Shown: positions 9,901 through 18,130, numbered from the stretch's first letter. The stretch: DNA of 64,000 bases from Ancylomarina sp. 16SWW S1-10-2 (GCF_009669305.1 NZ_SADB01000001.1:124001-188000), one strand, 5' to 3'. The notes: a model not told the origin generated them from the letters alone. Numbers and translations are program-made.

Positions 9901-10237
9901 AAGGTAATTCATCGTTTGAATGATAAGTTAATCTTATAGGTTCTCCACCATTAAGATCAACAACAAACACATCCATATTTCCAAATCGCTCCGATGCAAA
10001 GGCAATCTTCGTTCCTGCATGATTCCACACTGGCATATAGTCGTGAGCATTGTGGAATGTTAAAGGGCTTGCTTCACCTCCTTTAACAGGAGTTAAATAT
10101 ATATCCCCTTTATAGGTAAAGGCTATTTGCTCTCCATCAGGCGAAATTGTAGCGTAGCGTATCCATTGATTGCTTTCTTTCGCAAATAACATTGTGCCTG
10201 ATAAGATGCACAACATTAGAACTAAGATCTTTTTCAT
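6971..10237 (-). CDS. Tricorn-type S41 serine protease with WD40-like propellers
   Basis: A 1088-residue exported protease. A signal peptide (MKKILVLMLCILSGTMLFA) precedes two blocks of WD40/TolB-like beta-propeller repeats (about residues 20-545 and 610-720; repeated ISPDGEQIAF-, SPNGKEVAY-, SPDGKEIAF-type strands). These are followed by the tricorn core, a PDZ domain (about 800-880) and the S41 peptidase domain. Catalytic candidates are Ser-His in GELNVSHCG (about 777), the nucleophile Ser in AQYSDGSCF (about 995) and Glu in FAGWEML. A Lys/Glu/Asp-rich low-complexity linker of about 40 residues (about 565-605) separates the propellers. Tricorn relatives degrade peptides; a periplasmic location is predicted. 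Monocistronic, with its own terminator. Confidence 0.9.
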   Translation of the reverse strand: MKKILVLMLCILSGTMLFAKESNQWIRYATISPDGEQIAFTYKGDIYLTPVKGGEASPLTFHNAHDYMPVWNHAGTKIAFASERFGNMDVFVVDLNGGEPIRLTYHSNDELPFSFSADDKNVIFGGQRLDTKDHRQYNTKSQPELYQVDANGGRVEQVFTIPAEEVQVRKDGRELVYIDKKGGEDYFRKHHTSSITRDIWKYDVVTDTHSKLTTFEGEDRNPIYSTDEKSLYYLSEESGCFNVHKLNIKNPSEKEQITDFKMHPVRYLSMANNGTLCYTHNGDLYTKAENQEAKLVNVNVHSVARHNNLSVLPVSGHIKEMAVSPNGKEVAYIVRGEVFVSSVESKMTKRITNTPAQERFVCFSPDGKAIMYSSERNAKWGVYQTKRVNEKEPYFFASTVLKEESVIVNDKDNYQAEYSPDGKEIAFIENKTTLRVYNLDKKEFRTIMTPKQLYYMGDGDQYYQWSPDSKWLLVSYAPTMGNDEAVLLAADGSKDMINLTESGYGDYGPKWVNGGKQILWFSNRNGLRSQANSGSKQMDVYSLFLTKDDWDKFHMSKVEYKLWKEISDKEKKDKEEKEKKDSDKKSKKGKDKKEDKKEEPKVKDLKFDWDGLQDRKVRLTIHSSTLGDAVLSKDGEDLYYLAKFEKGYNLWTTKLRTKETKMLMPLGVESGSLQWDKDMKTLFLLSDGRISTIDVKTKAKKSVTTRSEMQLDLAAERQNMFNHVWKRVKTMFYISDYHGVDWDALKVNYQAKLGSVGDDFEFAEMLSEMLGELNVSHCGARYYGSMSGADKTASLGVFFDYSYKGQGIKITEIIKNGPLDKDHIKIKPGMIIQDINGVSIDANVDFAKYLNRKAGEFTLLHVYDPSTKKSQDITMKPISLRAEGGLLYERWVKKNEADVERLSNGKLGYVHLPGMNDGKYRDLYEKAMGKFFDKEGLIVDTRFNGGGDLVGDLSMFLTGVRFLDYAIEDRVLGFEPNYRWTKPSVALVGEAQYSDGSCFACGYQDLGIGRMIGMPVPGTCSFAGWEMLQNGNVLWGSVPVSSKNKKGEWMENNQTIPDVIIKNMPGKIDKGIDQQLDGAVEDLLKTVE

Positions 10238-10423
10238 TTTATTAGTATTTGTTAGTAAGTCTGTGTGTGTTTGAGTTATGAAATTTTCATATTATTAGAT
10301 TCGCGAATTTAAAAAAACTTAAGCTGAAATAATATTATTAAAAGACAATTTAGTTTTCACCAACAATTTGAAAGATAAACCAAGCTTTATTACCGATATT
10401 ATTAAAATTTTAAACAAAAAAAA

Positions 10424-10447
10424 GCCCTAAGTCATAAACTTAAGGGC
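10424..10447 (-). terminator. Rho-independent terminator of the ECF sigma module
   Basis: On the minus strand GCCCTTAAG(T) pairs with ACTTAGGGC and is followed by eight T. It lies about 30 bp after the stop of the Spy-like gene. Confidence 0.8.
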
Positions 10448-10475
10448 CTCATAATTATATCACGATTTTAATCTA

Positions 10476-10946
10476 TTATTTTTCTCTTTGCTTATTGCCA
10501 TTGCCTTTAATACGTCTCAACAACATCTTTTGGAATCCTTTATCAGCCTCATATAAATTCAATATTTGCTTAGCAGAGAGTACTTTTTTAAATTTATAAT
10601 GATAGTCTCTTTCCATTGTTGCTTTTTCCACTTTCAAATCGGCAATTCTATCACTAATTTGGGCTAACTCTTTTTCTGAAAGATTATCTGAATCCTGCCT
10701 TATCTGTCTAAATAATTGTCTAAATTCATTATGAAACGAATCTTTCTTATTTTTCATCTCATTATATAATGGCCAAAAAAGCTGAGCCTTTTCGGGACTT
10801 ATATCTAATTGCTGAGTAATATAAGATATCTTCTGAGCTTCAAACTTAGCACGCATCTCAGGAGATAACTCACGCTTATTTCCTTGAGCAAACACAAGAG
10901 AAGTATACAACATTAAAATGGATAGAAAACTTATAATTTTGTACAT
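10476..10946 (-). CDS. Periplasmic Spy/CpxP-like protein (annotated elsewhere as sensor of ECF-type sigma factor)
   Basis: A 156-residue exported protein with a signal peptide (about residues 1-20, ending SLVFAQG). The mature part is highly charged and helical: SPEMRAKFEAQKISYITQQL, followed by LDISPEKAQLFWPLYNEM and a late KKVLSAKQILNLYEADKGFQ, the arrangement of Bacteroidota proteins related to the LTxxQ/Spy chaperone family. In this lineage such genes regularly sit downstream of an ECF sigma factor. Here it is the third gene of the sigma / membrane protein / Spy-like set, 22 bp after the membrane protein. It may sense envelope stress; no direct evidence. Confidence 0.75.
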   Translation of the reverse strand: MYKIISFLSILMLYTSLVFAQGNKRELSPEMRAKFEAQKISYITQQLDISPEKAQLFWPLYNEMKNKKDSFHNEFRQLFRQIRQDSDNLSEKELAQISDRIADLKVEKATMERDYHYKFKKVLSAKQILNLYEADKGFQKMLLRRIKGNGNKQREK

Positions 10947-10968
10947 GATATTCTTTATTTTTTAGGAC

Positions 10969-11379
10969 TTATAAATTAGCTAACAAAACTTCCGTATCAA
11001 TATCTGAATCAGAATCAGAAAGGTAGTTGATAATATCATCAGACGTTACCTCTGATAGTTCATCAAAAAATTCCAAATCAATTTCAGTCGAGCTAGTCTC
11101 TGAAGAATCAACCTGAGCTATAGCCTGAACTTCTTCATTTCCAAATGATATTATCTTATACTCGGGAGAAATGGAGCCCGATAAAATGATTCTTGCAGCA
11201 AATACAAGAACAAAAACACTTGCAGCCATCCACATATATGGCTTAAGTTGAATAATTAAAGGTGTTTTTTCTTCAAGCTGTTCAAACTTCCCCTCTTCTT
11301 GCTTAATCTTACTTTGTATCTGCGCACCTAAATTATCGAAATAATTTTCTGGAACTTTATATGGATTATCTTTCTTCAT
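10969..11379 (-). CDS. Single-pass membrane protein, candidate anti-sigma factor
   Basis: A 136-residue protein with a cytoplasmic N-terminus of about 48 residues (KDNPYKVPENYFDNLGAQIQ), one membrane helix (about 50-68, PYMWMAASVFVLVFAARIIL) and an acidic C-terminal part rich in Asp, Glu and Ser. The short cytoplasmic region with the VPENYFDNL motif is common in Bacteroidota proteins encoded next to ECF sigma factors. The classic zinc-type anti-sigma motif (HxxxCxxC) is absent. It follows the sigma gene by 72 bp, and a copy of the putative ECF promoter element lies in that gap. The anti-sigma role is inference from position and topology. Confidence 0.65.
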   Translation of the reverse strand: MKKDNPYKVPENYFDNLGAQIQSKIKQEEGKFEQLEEKTPLIIQLKPYMWMAASVFVLVFAARIILSGSISPEYKIISFGNEEVQAIAQVDSSETSSTEIDLEFFDELSEVTSDDIINYLSDSDSDIDTEVLLANL

Positions 11380-11422
11380 TTGATAATGATTTTTACTTTA
11401 TTTATCAAGACCCAACCGCTTA

Positions 11423-11452
11423 TTAGACTGGGTTTAAACCCAATGGTTTAAT
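11423..11452 (-). promoter_or_regulatory. Copy 2 of a two-block ECF-type promoter element
   Basis: Read on the minus strand, ATTAAACCAT, a 10-bp variable core, then CCCAGTCTAA. The AAACC and GTCTAA boxes are 16 bp apart, the layout of ECF sigma promoters. Both outer 10-bp blocks are identical to the copy at 12065-12094. The element overlaps the sigma gene stop codon and lies 44 bp before the membrane-protein start. Confidence 0.6.
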
Positions 11453-12012
11453 TAGACTTCCCTCGAAATTAAGAATTTTTCAATTTTCTTTACTGCATGA
11501 TGATAAGATGCTTTTAAAGCTCCCACTGAAGTTTGAAGAATTCTCGAAATCTCTTCATATTTCATTTCATCAAAATATTTCATATTGAAAACTAAACGCT
11601 GTTTCTCTGGCAGTAGTACAATAGCTTTTTGTAATTCCATCTGAGCTGTATCTCCATCAAAATATGGATCGCTTTCCAAACTTGCCAACAACAACTCTTC
11701 CATTTCGCCGTTAGCAGAACCAAAATATTTTCGTTGTTTATCCTTAAGAAAACTTAATGCTTCATTTGTTGCAATTCGATACATCCACGTAAAAAGTTGA
11801 GACTTCGAATGAAAATTACCTAAGCCCTTCCATATCTTTACACAAGTATTTTGCAGCACATCATCCGTATCGTCATGCGAAATAACGATTTTTCGGATTT
11901 GCCAATACAAGCGCTCTTGATATTTCTTAAGCAAGAGACCAAAGGCCTCCTCCTTAGTTGCTTCATCCCGAAACATCTCTAAAATATCATCGTCTGATTT
12001 GTTTGTCATCAA
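11452..12012 (-). CDS. RNA polymerase sigma factor, ECF subfamily
   Basis: A 186-residue sigma factor with region 2 (about residues 25-95; DDTDDVLQNTCVKIW and LFTWMYRIATNEALSFLKD, the DNA-melting and -10 binding helices) and region 4 (about 125-182; PEKQRLVFNMKYFDEMKYEE and ISRILQTSVGALKASYHHA, the -35 helix-turn-helix). No extra C-terminal domain is present. It heads a minus-strand module with a single-pass membrane protein and a Spy-like exported protein. An identical pair of promoter blocks lies before this gene and before the next, which suggests positive autoregulation. Confidence 0.93.
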   Translation of the reverse strand: MMTNKSDDDILEMFRDEATKEEAFGLLLKKYQERLYWQIRKIVISHDDTDDVLQNTCVKIWKGLGNFHSKSQLFTWMYRIATNEALSFLKDKQRKYFGSANGEMEELLLASLESDPYFDGDTAQMELQKAIVLLPEKQRLVFNMKYFDEMKYEEISRILQTSVGALKASYHHAVKKIEKFLISREV

Positions 12013-12064
12013 TTACAAATTTTTTATAAGCTCAAAAAACAAGTATTTTAAGGGTAGATGAATG

Positions 12065-12094
12065 TTAGACTGGGAAAAACCTCGATGGTTTAAT
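12065..12094 (-). promoter_or_regulatory. Copy 1 of a two-block ECF-type promoter element
   Basis: On the minus strand ATTAAACCAT, a 10-bp core, then CCCAGTCTAA, with 16 bp between AAACC and GTCTAA. It lies 52 bp before the sigma gene start. It agrees with the copy at 11423-11452 in 24 of 30 positions, and all six differences fall in the central 10 bp, as expected of a promoter spacer. Confidence 0.6.
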
Positions 12095-12150
12095 CCCAGA
12101 TTCACTATTTACAAATTTAAGTAATAAAGTAAGAATAAGACATAAAAAAA

Positions 12151-12172
12151 TCCGAAGCCTTTCGACTTCGGA
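12151..12172 (-). terminator. Rho-independent terminator of transketolase
   Basis: TCCGAAG and CTTCGGA pair around an 8-bp loop and are followed on the minus strand by a T run. It lies 27 bp after the tkt stop codon. Confidence 0.85.
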
Positions 12173-12198
12173 TTTTAGATATTTAATAACTGAAACAA

Positions 12199-14256
12199 CT
12201 AAGCTAATAGCGCTTCAATTTCTTTTGCAACATGTTCAGCAGTAAAACCAAATTTCTCATCAAGCACATTTGCTGGTGCTGAATATCCAAAATGATCTAA
12301 ACCAACTGATTTACCATTGGCTCCAACTAATCCTTGAAGCGTTACAGGTAAACCTGCAGTTAATCCTAAAGTAGGAATTCCAGCAGGTAAAACTTCAGCT
12401 TGGTAAGCTGCTGACTGCTGACGGAATAAACCTTCAGAAATAACAGAAACAACCTGAATATTCAAATTGCCCTTAGCGCGTAATAATTCAGCTCCAGCTA
12501 CAAGAGTTGAAACTTCAGAACCACTAGCCAAAAGAACCACATCAGGAGTTGAAGTTGGTTTCTCAACAATATAAGCACCTTTTTCTGCTTGTAAAGCTTC
12601 TTTATAACGATTTCCTTTAGAAGGAAGTTCTTTAATATTCTGACGAGACAAAATTAGTGCTGTTGGTGTTGTGGTATTTTCCATAGCCATTTTCCAAGCT
12701 ACAGAAGCTTCCAAAGCATCAGCAGGACGAAGAGCCAAAAGACTCATCTCTCCAGAGTGATTTTTAATTTGTTCCATCAAACGAATTTGAGCTTCTTGCT
12801 CAATTGGCTGATGCGTTGGTCCATCCTCTCCTACACGGAAAGCATCGTGAGACCAGATATATTTTACAGGAACTCCCATCAAAGCTGATAGACGAACCGC
12901 TGGTTTCATGTAATCAGAAAATACAAAGAAAGTTGCACAAGCAGCCCATACACCACCGTGTAATGCAATACCATTACAAATAGATGCCATAGTTAATTCA
13001 GCAACACCAGCCTGAAGAAATGCTCCAGAGAAGTCACCTTTAGCCAATGCTTTTGTATTCTTTAAGAAACCGTCTGTTTTATCAGAGTTACTTAAATCTG
13101 CAGAAGAAACGATCATATTATCAACCTTCTTAGCTAATTCAGCTAATACAGTTGCAGAGGCAACACGAGTTGCTACACCTGATTTTTGAGCAATTGCTTC
13201 ATAATCAATTTCTGGAGCTTCCATTTTGAAGAAACGCTCAAGTTTAGTAGCTAATTCTGGATTTGCCTTAGCCCACTCAGCTTGTTCAGCTTTCTTAGCA
13301 GCAGCAGCAATAGTTTTCTTAGCTAATACTTCTTTATAATACGCTTCAACTTCTGGGAAAATTTGGAAAGGATTCTCAGCATTTCCACCAAGGTTTTCAA
13401 TAGTTTTAGCTAATGATGCACCAGCAGCTCCCAATGGTTGACCATGAGTCGAAACCATATTTTCAAAACTAGCTCCATCAATATCAACAGCACCTTTACC
13501 CATTAAAGTTTGACCAATAATAAGAGTAGGACGCTTAGTTTCTTCATTTGCAGCCTTAAGAGCAGCACGAATTGCACTTGCATCATTACCTTTGATAGTA
13601 ATAACATGCCATCCCCAAGCTTCGTATTTCTTAGCCGTATCTTCAATAGTTACTTCTTCAACCTTAGTTGATAATTGAATATTATTTGAATCATAGAACA
13701 TGATCAAATTACTCAATCCTAATGTACCTGCAATACGACCAGCACCTTGAGAAATCTCTTCTTGAATACCACCATCAGAGATAAAAGTATAGGTTTTATG
13801 AGCCATCCACTCGCCAAAACGAGAACAAAGGAAACGTTCAGTAATAGCAGCACCTACTGCCATTGTGTGCCCTTGTCCTAGTGGACCTGATGTATTCTCA
13901 ATACCTCTAGCTTGATCAACTTCTGGATGACCTGGTGTTATGCTTCCCCATTGTCTGAATTGTTTCAAATCTTCCATGCTGTAATTGCCTGTAAGACTTA
14001 AAATAGAATACAACATTGGTGACATATGACCTGGATCAAGAAAGAAACGATCACGATTCGCCCATTTCATGTCAGTAGGATCGAAATTTAAGAATTCCGA
14101 GAAGAGTACATTTACAAAATCAGCTCCACCCATGGCACCACCAGGATGTCCAGATTTTGCTTGTTCAACCATAGCAGCTGCTAGTATACGAATATTATTC
14201 GATGCCATATCAGTTACCGATAATTCCACGTGTTTGTCCATTTCTTTTGGCTCCAT
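12199..14256 (-). CDS. tkt: Transketolase
   Basis: Transketolase moves two-carbon ketol units between sugar phosphates in the pentose phosphate pathway, using thiamine diphosphate. The 685-residue protein has the N-terminal TPP-binding domain (HPGG near 30, ISDGGIQEEISQG near 162 and the downstream DSNN that closes the TPP motif; the usual first Gly of GDG is Ser), the central Pyr domain (DAFRVGEDGPTHQPIEQ with the catalytic Glu) and the C-terminal domain. The ATG at 14256 was chosen because a -7 promoter box lies at 14317-14324, inside the longer in-frame extension; ATG 14241 is also possible. Confidence 0.93.
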   Translation of the reverse strand: MEPKEMDKHVELSVTDMASNNIRILAAAMVEQAKSGHPGGAMGGADFVNVLFSEFLNFDPTDMKWANRDRFFLDPGHMSPMLYSILSLTGNYSMEDLKQFRQWGSITPGHPEVDQARGIENTSGPLGQGHTMAVGAAITERFLCSRFGEWMAHKTYTFISDGGIQEEISQGAGRIAGTLGLSNLIMFYDSNNIQLSTKVEEVTIEDTAKKYEAWGWHVITIKGNDASAIRAALKAANEETKRPTLIIGQTLMGKGAVDIDGASFENMVSTHGQPLGAAGASLAKTIENLGGNAENPFQIFPEVEAYYKEVLAKKTIAAAAKKAEQAEWAKANPELATKLERFFKMEAPEIDYEAIAQKSGVATRVASATVLAELAKKVDNMIVSSADLSNSDKTDGFLKNTKALAKGDFSGAFLQAGVAELTMASICNGIALHGGVWAACATFFVFSDYMKPAVRLSALMGVPVKYIWSHDAFRVGEDGPTHQPIEQEAQIRLMEQIKNHSGEMSLLALRPADALEASVAWKMAMENTTTPTALILSRQNIKELPSKGNRYKEALQAEKGAYIVEKPTSTPDVVLLASGSEVSTLVAGAELLRAKGNLNIQVVSVISEGLFRQQSAAYQAEVLPAGIPTLGLTAGLPVTLQGLVGANGKSVGLDHFGYSAPANVLDEKFGFTAEHVAKEIEALLA

Positions 14257-14316
14257 TCTAGTCAAGAGTTTTATAAGATGATTAAAAAATCTGCTTAAGA
14301 TTTCATTTAATGCCCG

Positions 14317-14324
14317 CAAAGATA
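14317..14324 (-). promoter_or_regulatory. Candidate -7 element (TATCTTTG) of tkt
   Basis: On the minus strand the octamer matches TAnnTTTG and lies 60 bp before the chosen tkt start. Its position argues against the 30-residue N-terminal extension of the open frame. Confidence 0.5.
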
Positions 14325-14534
14325 CGAAAATAATCAAGGAGATCATGAAAATTTACACCACTCATTAGAATTCAGAATGAACTTTATAATTTTCATAATA
14401 GACGAGATAGCTAGATTGTTAGCTAATAAAACAAGACGAATAAAAAAGGGTGACAAATAGATAAGTTATCTAGGGAATAATTACTTGTGAATTTGAGCTC
14501 TTGGAAACTATCAGACCTAAATCAAAAAAGTGTT

Positions 14535-15908
14535 TTATAGGCGTACTAGAATTGAACTACCAGGAATAACTTTAAAAGCACGTTTTTTAGTATAATGAGA
14601 TAAATGCACTGCTTTACTTCTAAATACAACGTGATAATTTCCAGGCTGAAGCGTTAATGTTTGACGTAAAACATTACTATCAATAGCACAAACCCACTCC
14701 ATTTGTCCATCTATTTTTATAAACAAATCACATGGTCCGTAGGTTGGTTTTGATATGGTAACCAATCCTGGTAGCGGCACTTTAATCAATGTTGTTTCAG
14801 ATGCCTTAATCTTTACTTTATCAATCTTAATACGTGGCAAGGTCAACAATTCCAAACTATAAGTTCCAATTAAATACTTTTGGGAATTATTAATTGACTG
14901 TACATTAATTGTATTTTCATTTTTTTTAACGACACAACTCAAGTTATCTAATAAATTAGACCTCTGAGATATAATCTTCAACCGTCCCTGCACAGCTTTA
15001 AAGCTAACAACAGAATGTTTTCCTGGCTCTATTCTAATACTATCTGCATGCAAATTAGGAATCGTATGAATTGTAATATCGTATGAAATTAATGGGTCAA
15101 TAAAAAGAGTATCTGGAATGCCTATATAATTTAATGTATGCATATACTGATAACGTAACTTCCCTGTTTTATGGTTATAGAAAGTCATCGTTACATCACT
15201 CTCGGTTGGCTTATCATTCTCATCCAATAAATTAACTTGCATTGACGTTTTATCCAGAACTTGAGATATGACATAATTTAACGTACCGCCAAAATCCTCC
15301 TCCTTATCAACCTCTAAAAATTCGCCTACGCATTCAAAACTTTCATGGAATCTTCGATCTAGACCAATCCCAATAATGAATGGTTGAAGTATAATTCCAT
15401 TTTTTTGTAATTCATCAGAAACAGCACAAGGATCGCCATCACACGCTTCAACACCATCAGTAATTAGAATAACCAAATTACGAGTTTCTTCTTTTGACTT
15501 AGGAAAATCGGTAGCCGCTTGAGATAAAGCATAAGCAATAGGCGTAGTTCCCCTTGCTTTTAAATAACGAAGCGTTTGACGAATTTCTCCTGCATTATCT
15601 TCAGAGAAAGGAACTTCTAGTTTTGTATCCTCACAGTCTTGAGGAGGGAATGAACTTTGATGACCATAAACCCTAAGAGCCATTTCAACATTACTCTCAA
15701 ATTCTAAGCTATCGATCATCTCAATCAGAAAATCACGAGCAATATTCATCTTAATAGAATTCTCCCATTTACCATTCATACTCTGCGACGCATCAAATAT
15801 GAACAGTATTCTTGTTTTGTCTTTTACTGTTTTAATCTTTTGAGAAAAAGCCTGAACAGCAAATAAACATAAAAGTATAAAAAAACAATATGTAATTAAT
15901 TTCTTCAA
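14535..15908 (-). CDS. Secreted von Willebrand factor A-domain protein (probable TTG start)
   Basis: About 457 residues. A signal peptide KKLITYCFFILLCLFAVQAF precedes a VWA domain (about residues 30-205) with an intact metal-ion-dependent adhesion site: DASQS (FIFDASQSMNG) and the ITDGVEACDGDPC segment. The remaining ~250 residues are beta-rich and look like two or three Ig-like or carboxypeptidase-regulatory-like modules. No in-frame ATG exists upstream of the VWA domain. TTG at 15908 gives a textbook signal peptide; TTG at 15938 would add 10 residues. There is no C-terminal type IX sorting motif. Ligand unknown. Confidence 0.75.
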   Translation of the reverse strand: MKKLITYCFFILLCLFAVQAFSQKIKTVKDKTRILFIFDASQSMNGKWENSIKMNIARDFLIEMIDSLEFESNVEMALRVYGHQSSFPPQDCEDTKLEVPFSEDNAGEIRQTLRYLKARGTTPIAYALSQAATDFPKSKEETRNLVILITDGVEACDGDPCAVSDELQKNGIILQPFIIGIGLDRRFHESFECVGEFLEVDKEEDFGGTLNYVISQVLDKTSMQVNLLDENDKPTESDVTMTFYNHKTGKLRYQYMHTLNYIGIPDTLFIDPLISYDITIHTIPNLHADSIRIEPGKHSVVSFKAVQGRLKIISQRSNLLDNLSCVVKKNENTINVQSINNSQKYLIGTYSLELLTLPRIKIDKVKIKASETTLIKVPLPGLVTISKPTYGPCDLFIKIDGQMEWVCAIDSNVLRQTLTLQPGNYHVVFRSKAVHLSHYTKKRAFKVIPGSSILVRL

Positions 15909-16109
15909 AGGATAGAGTATTCGTAAACTGAATAACAAGATACTACTAAAAACTGGCAGTATAATTTAAAGGTCTTTTCTTTTATACATTCAATAGATGC
16001 AACTATTGAAACATTCTGCTTAAAAAAAGAACATTACGTGTGCTCAAGATATAAAACTATTTGTAGATTTGATTAATCAATATAAATTCATTTTTATTCT
16101 TTCCGAATA

Positions 16110-16931
16110 ATGATTAAAAAAGCTATTTACATTTCGACTATTTTAATCTTATTTTTATTAATAACGAAATATATTACAAAGGATAAATCTTGGGTAATTA
16201 AATTCTACACAAATAATGGTAAAAACCAAAATCGAACTTTAATATATATTAAGGGAGAGAATATGAAATTGGTTACTAAAGATGCAACTTATCTTTACAA
16301 CTCTTTTTCAAAAAAAATCAACTTTCTAAATCAAAAAAACAAAACTTACTGGTCTGGGAATGTTACTGATTTTAGAAAAGCTGTAACTAAAATAAAAACG
16401 CAAACGAATAAGAACTTTCTTTTAAACGATTCTTCGTTTTTGAAAAACCAAAACATTACAAGCAAGGATCATCTTCAAAAAATAACAACACAAAAAGTAG
16501 AAGTAAATCTACTCATCCCAGATTATAATATATACGACAACTTCAACATCATTAGTACGCCTAATTTCACATCAGTTGGAGAGTATATTGTTCGTAAATA
16601 CGAAATTAGAAACGCTGTTAAATTATTAGAAGAAATTTGGATTGCAGAAAATTTACTCCCTCATATGGGATGGGATATGTCCAAGTTTAAAGACTTTTTA
16701 GACGTATTCTTTTTTCATTCCGGAGTTGCTCCATACTTTAATTTAAATTCTTACATGAAAGTTAGAAAAAATGGACTTCCCCTAAAAGTTATTATTTTTC
16801 ATGAAAAAGAAAAAACTATAATAACAATGGATCATGCCTCTAAAACAAAACTTAACGAAGATTCATTCTCAGTTCCTGAAAATTTTATTCTTACTACAAT
16901 TGATAAAATACTAACACCAATTACGAACTAA
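16110..16931 (+). CDS. Hypothetical membrane-anchored or secreted protein
   Basis: A 273-residue protein with one N-terminal hydrophobic segment (about 5-22) and no lipobox. The mature part is Lys/Asn-rich with beta-type strands: LVTKDATYLYNSFSKKINFL, NKTYWSGNVTDF, a central LLEEIWIAENLLPHMGWDMS and a late KVRKNGLPLKVIIFHEKEKT. The order (strand pair, LEE-W-A segment, G-x-P-L-K strand) is faintly like DUF4412-type proteins, but I do not recognise it with confidence. It is AT-rich, stands alone on the plus strand between two minus-strand genes, and converges closely (16 bp) on the transglutaminase-like gene. Confidence 0.55.
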   Translation: MIKKAIYISTILILFLLITKYITKDKSWVIKFYTNNGKNQNRTLIYIKGENMKLVTKDATYLYNSFSKKINFLNQKNKTYWSGNVTDFRKAVTKIKTQTNKNFLLNDSSFLKNQNITSKDHLQKITTQKVEVNLLIPDYNIYDNFNIISTPNFTSVGEYIVRKYEIRNAVKLLEEIWIAENLLPHMGWDMSKFKDFLDVFFFHSGVAPYFNLNSYMKVRKNGLPLKVIIFHEKEKTIITMDHASKTKLNEDSFSVPENFILTTIDKILTPITN

Positions 16932-16947
16932 TTACCCCAAGCAAAAC

Positions 16948-18006
16948 TCACTTTCTTAATTTCATTTTCTCATTATGCAATACTTGAATCCAGTGTTGAA
17001 TAACTAATGAATTATCTCGAGCTTTTAAAAACATGATTTGCGATGAAACATCATTTGAAGTTTTAAATAATCTCATTGCCTCTAAAATATTCTCTCTTGC
17101 CATATCCAATTCTTCTAAACTCTTATCTTCAAGCGAACTTTGATAATGTAAAATTAAAAACGCGTATCTATAATATTCAATAGCTCTATTATACTTGTTT
17201 GAAGCATTTGCTTTATAAATTTCGTTAGCCGTTTTAAGACATTTATCTCGAGTACTTAAGCTCTTATATTGCTTAAGGCTATCCAAGTAATTGTAATTGG
17301 GCTTTTTCTTCTCTAAAAAACTATTAATAATTTCATCTCCCATATTAAAAACAAAAAGAGGAACTGGCGTTTCTATAAACTGCCACATAGGTATAAGCGG
17401 AATATGACTTAAAACAAATTCATATGGATCAACCATATAAAATTCATTAGTACTCCTTTTTATTCCATAGTGTTCAAGATTTGCATAAGCCCACGTTAAA
17501 TCAAAAAAGCGCCATTCGTTATTTATTTTAACCGCATTCCAAGAATGTGTTGCTCTATCCTGAAAAACTCCGTTCTTTGAAATATAACCACCAATAGTAT
17601 AAGCTTCGATTCCGGACTGCAAACAAAAGAATTGGAAAAGATTAGAAAAACCTTCGCAAACAGCTTTCTTTTTTTTAAAAACACAAACTGGTGATGCGCA
17701 GTTATTAGAACCCATATAAAAATATATATGCTTGTCGTAAAGAAGCTCGACCTGATCTGAATATTTGATGTTTGTGATAATCCACATATAAAATGCCCTA
17801 ATTCTTTCTTCATCATCAATGCCAATAGAATCGAGATATTGATGAAGATGTAATATATTATTCGATAAACTATCTGGTGTTTTTTTTACTTGACGATCAA
17901 TTGATCCATATTTCCCAAAGGCAGGCTCTTGCGCATTAGAAAAACTAAAGGGTATACATAAAAACACAATAAGGATAATAGACTTTATATTGAGATTATA
18001 GACCAT
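16948..18006 (-). CDS. Secreted transglutaminase-like domain protein
   Basis: A 352-residue protein with a signal peptide (about 1-25, ending SNAQE). The transglutaminase-like core spans about residues 50-190 and has the full triad: Cys in KKAVCEGFSNLFQFFC, His in ATHSWNAVKINNEWRF and Asp in FFDLTWA. Such domains in exported bacterial proteins act as cysteine proteases or cross-linking enzymes on cell-wall or surface proteins. The C-terminal ~150 residues are helical with no known motif. It converges on the hypothetical gene at 16110-16931; no terminator is visible between them. Confidence 0.8.
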   Translation of the reverse strand: MVYNLNIKSIILIVFLCIPFSFSNAQEPAFGKYGSIDRQVKKTPDSLSNNILHLHQYLDSIGIDDEERIRAFYMWIITNIKYSDQVELLYDKHIYFYMGSNNCASPVCVFKKKKAVCEGFSNLFQFFCLQSGIEAYTIGGYISKNGVFQDRATHSWNAVKINNEWRFFDLTWAYANLEHYGIKRSTNEFYMVDPYEFVLSHIPLIPMWQFIETPVPLFVFNMGDEIINSFLEKKKPNYNYLDSLKQYKSLSTRDKCLKTANEIYKANASNKYNRAIEYYRYAFLILHYQSSLEDKSLEELDMARENILEAMRLFKTSNDVSSQIMFLKARDNSLVIQHWIQVLHNEKMKLRK

Positions 18007-18099
18007 ATGTCTAAAATAATAAAATTATAAAGACTATGACTTATATTTCAATTACAAAAGCATCTATTTAACATTATTCATTCATAATAATCTCGGGAA

Positions 18100-18130
18100 T
18101 TGGCACATCGAAATTTTAAATGTACTTTTG
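18100..18130 (+). promoter_or_regulatory. Promoter of ychF (TTG / TACTTTTG)
   Basis: TTG at 18100-18102 and TACTTTTG at 18123-18130 are 20 bp apart and match the Bacteroidota -33/-7 consensus. The gene starts 44 bp further on. Confidence 0.65.

Noticed and set aside
14257-14346. Longer start of transketolase at 14346
   Set aside because: A -7 promoter box lies inside this stretch, so it is probably untranscribed or untranslated leader.
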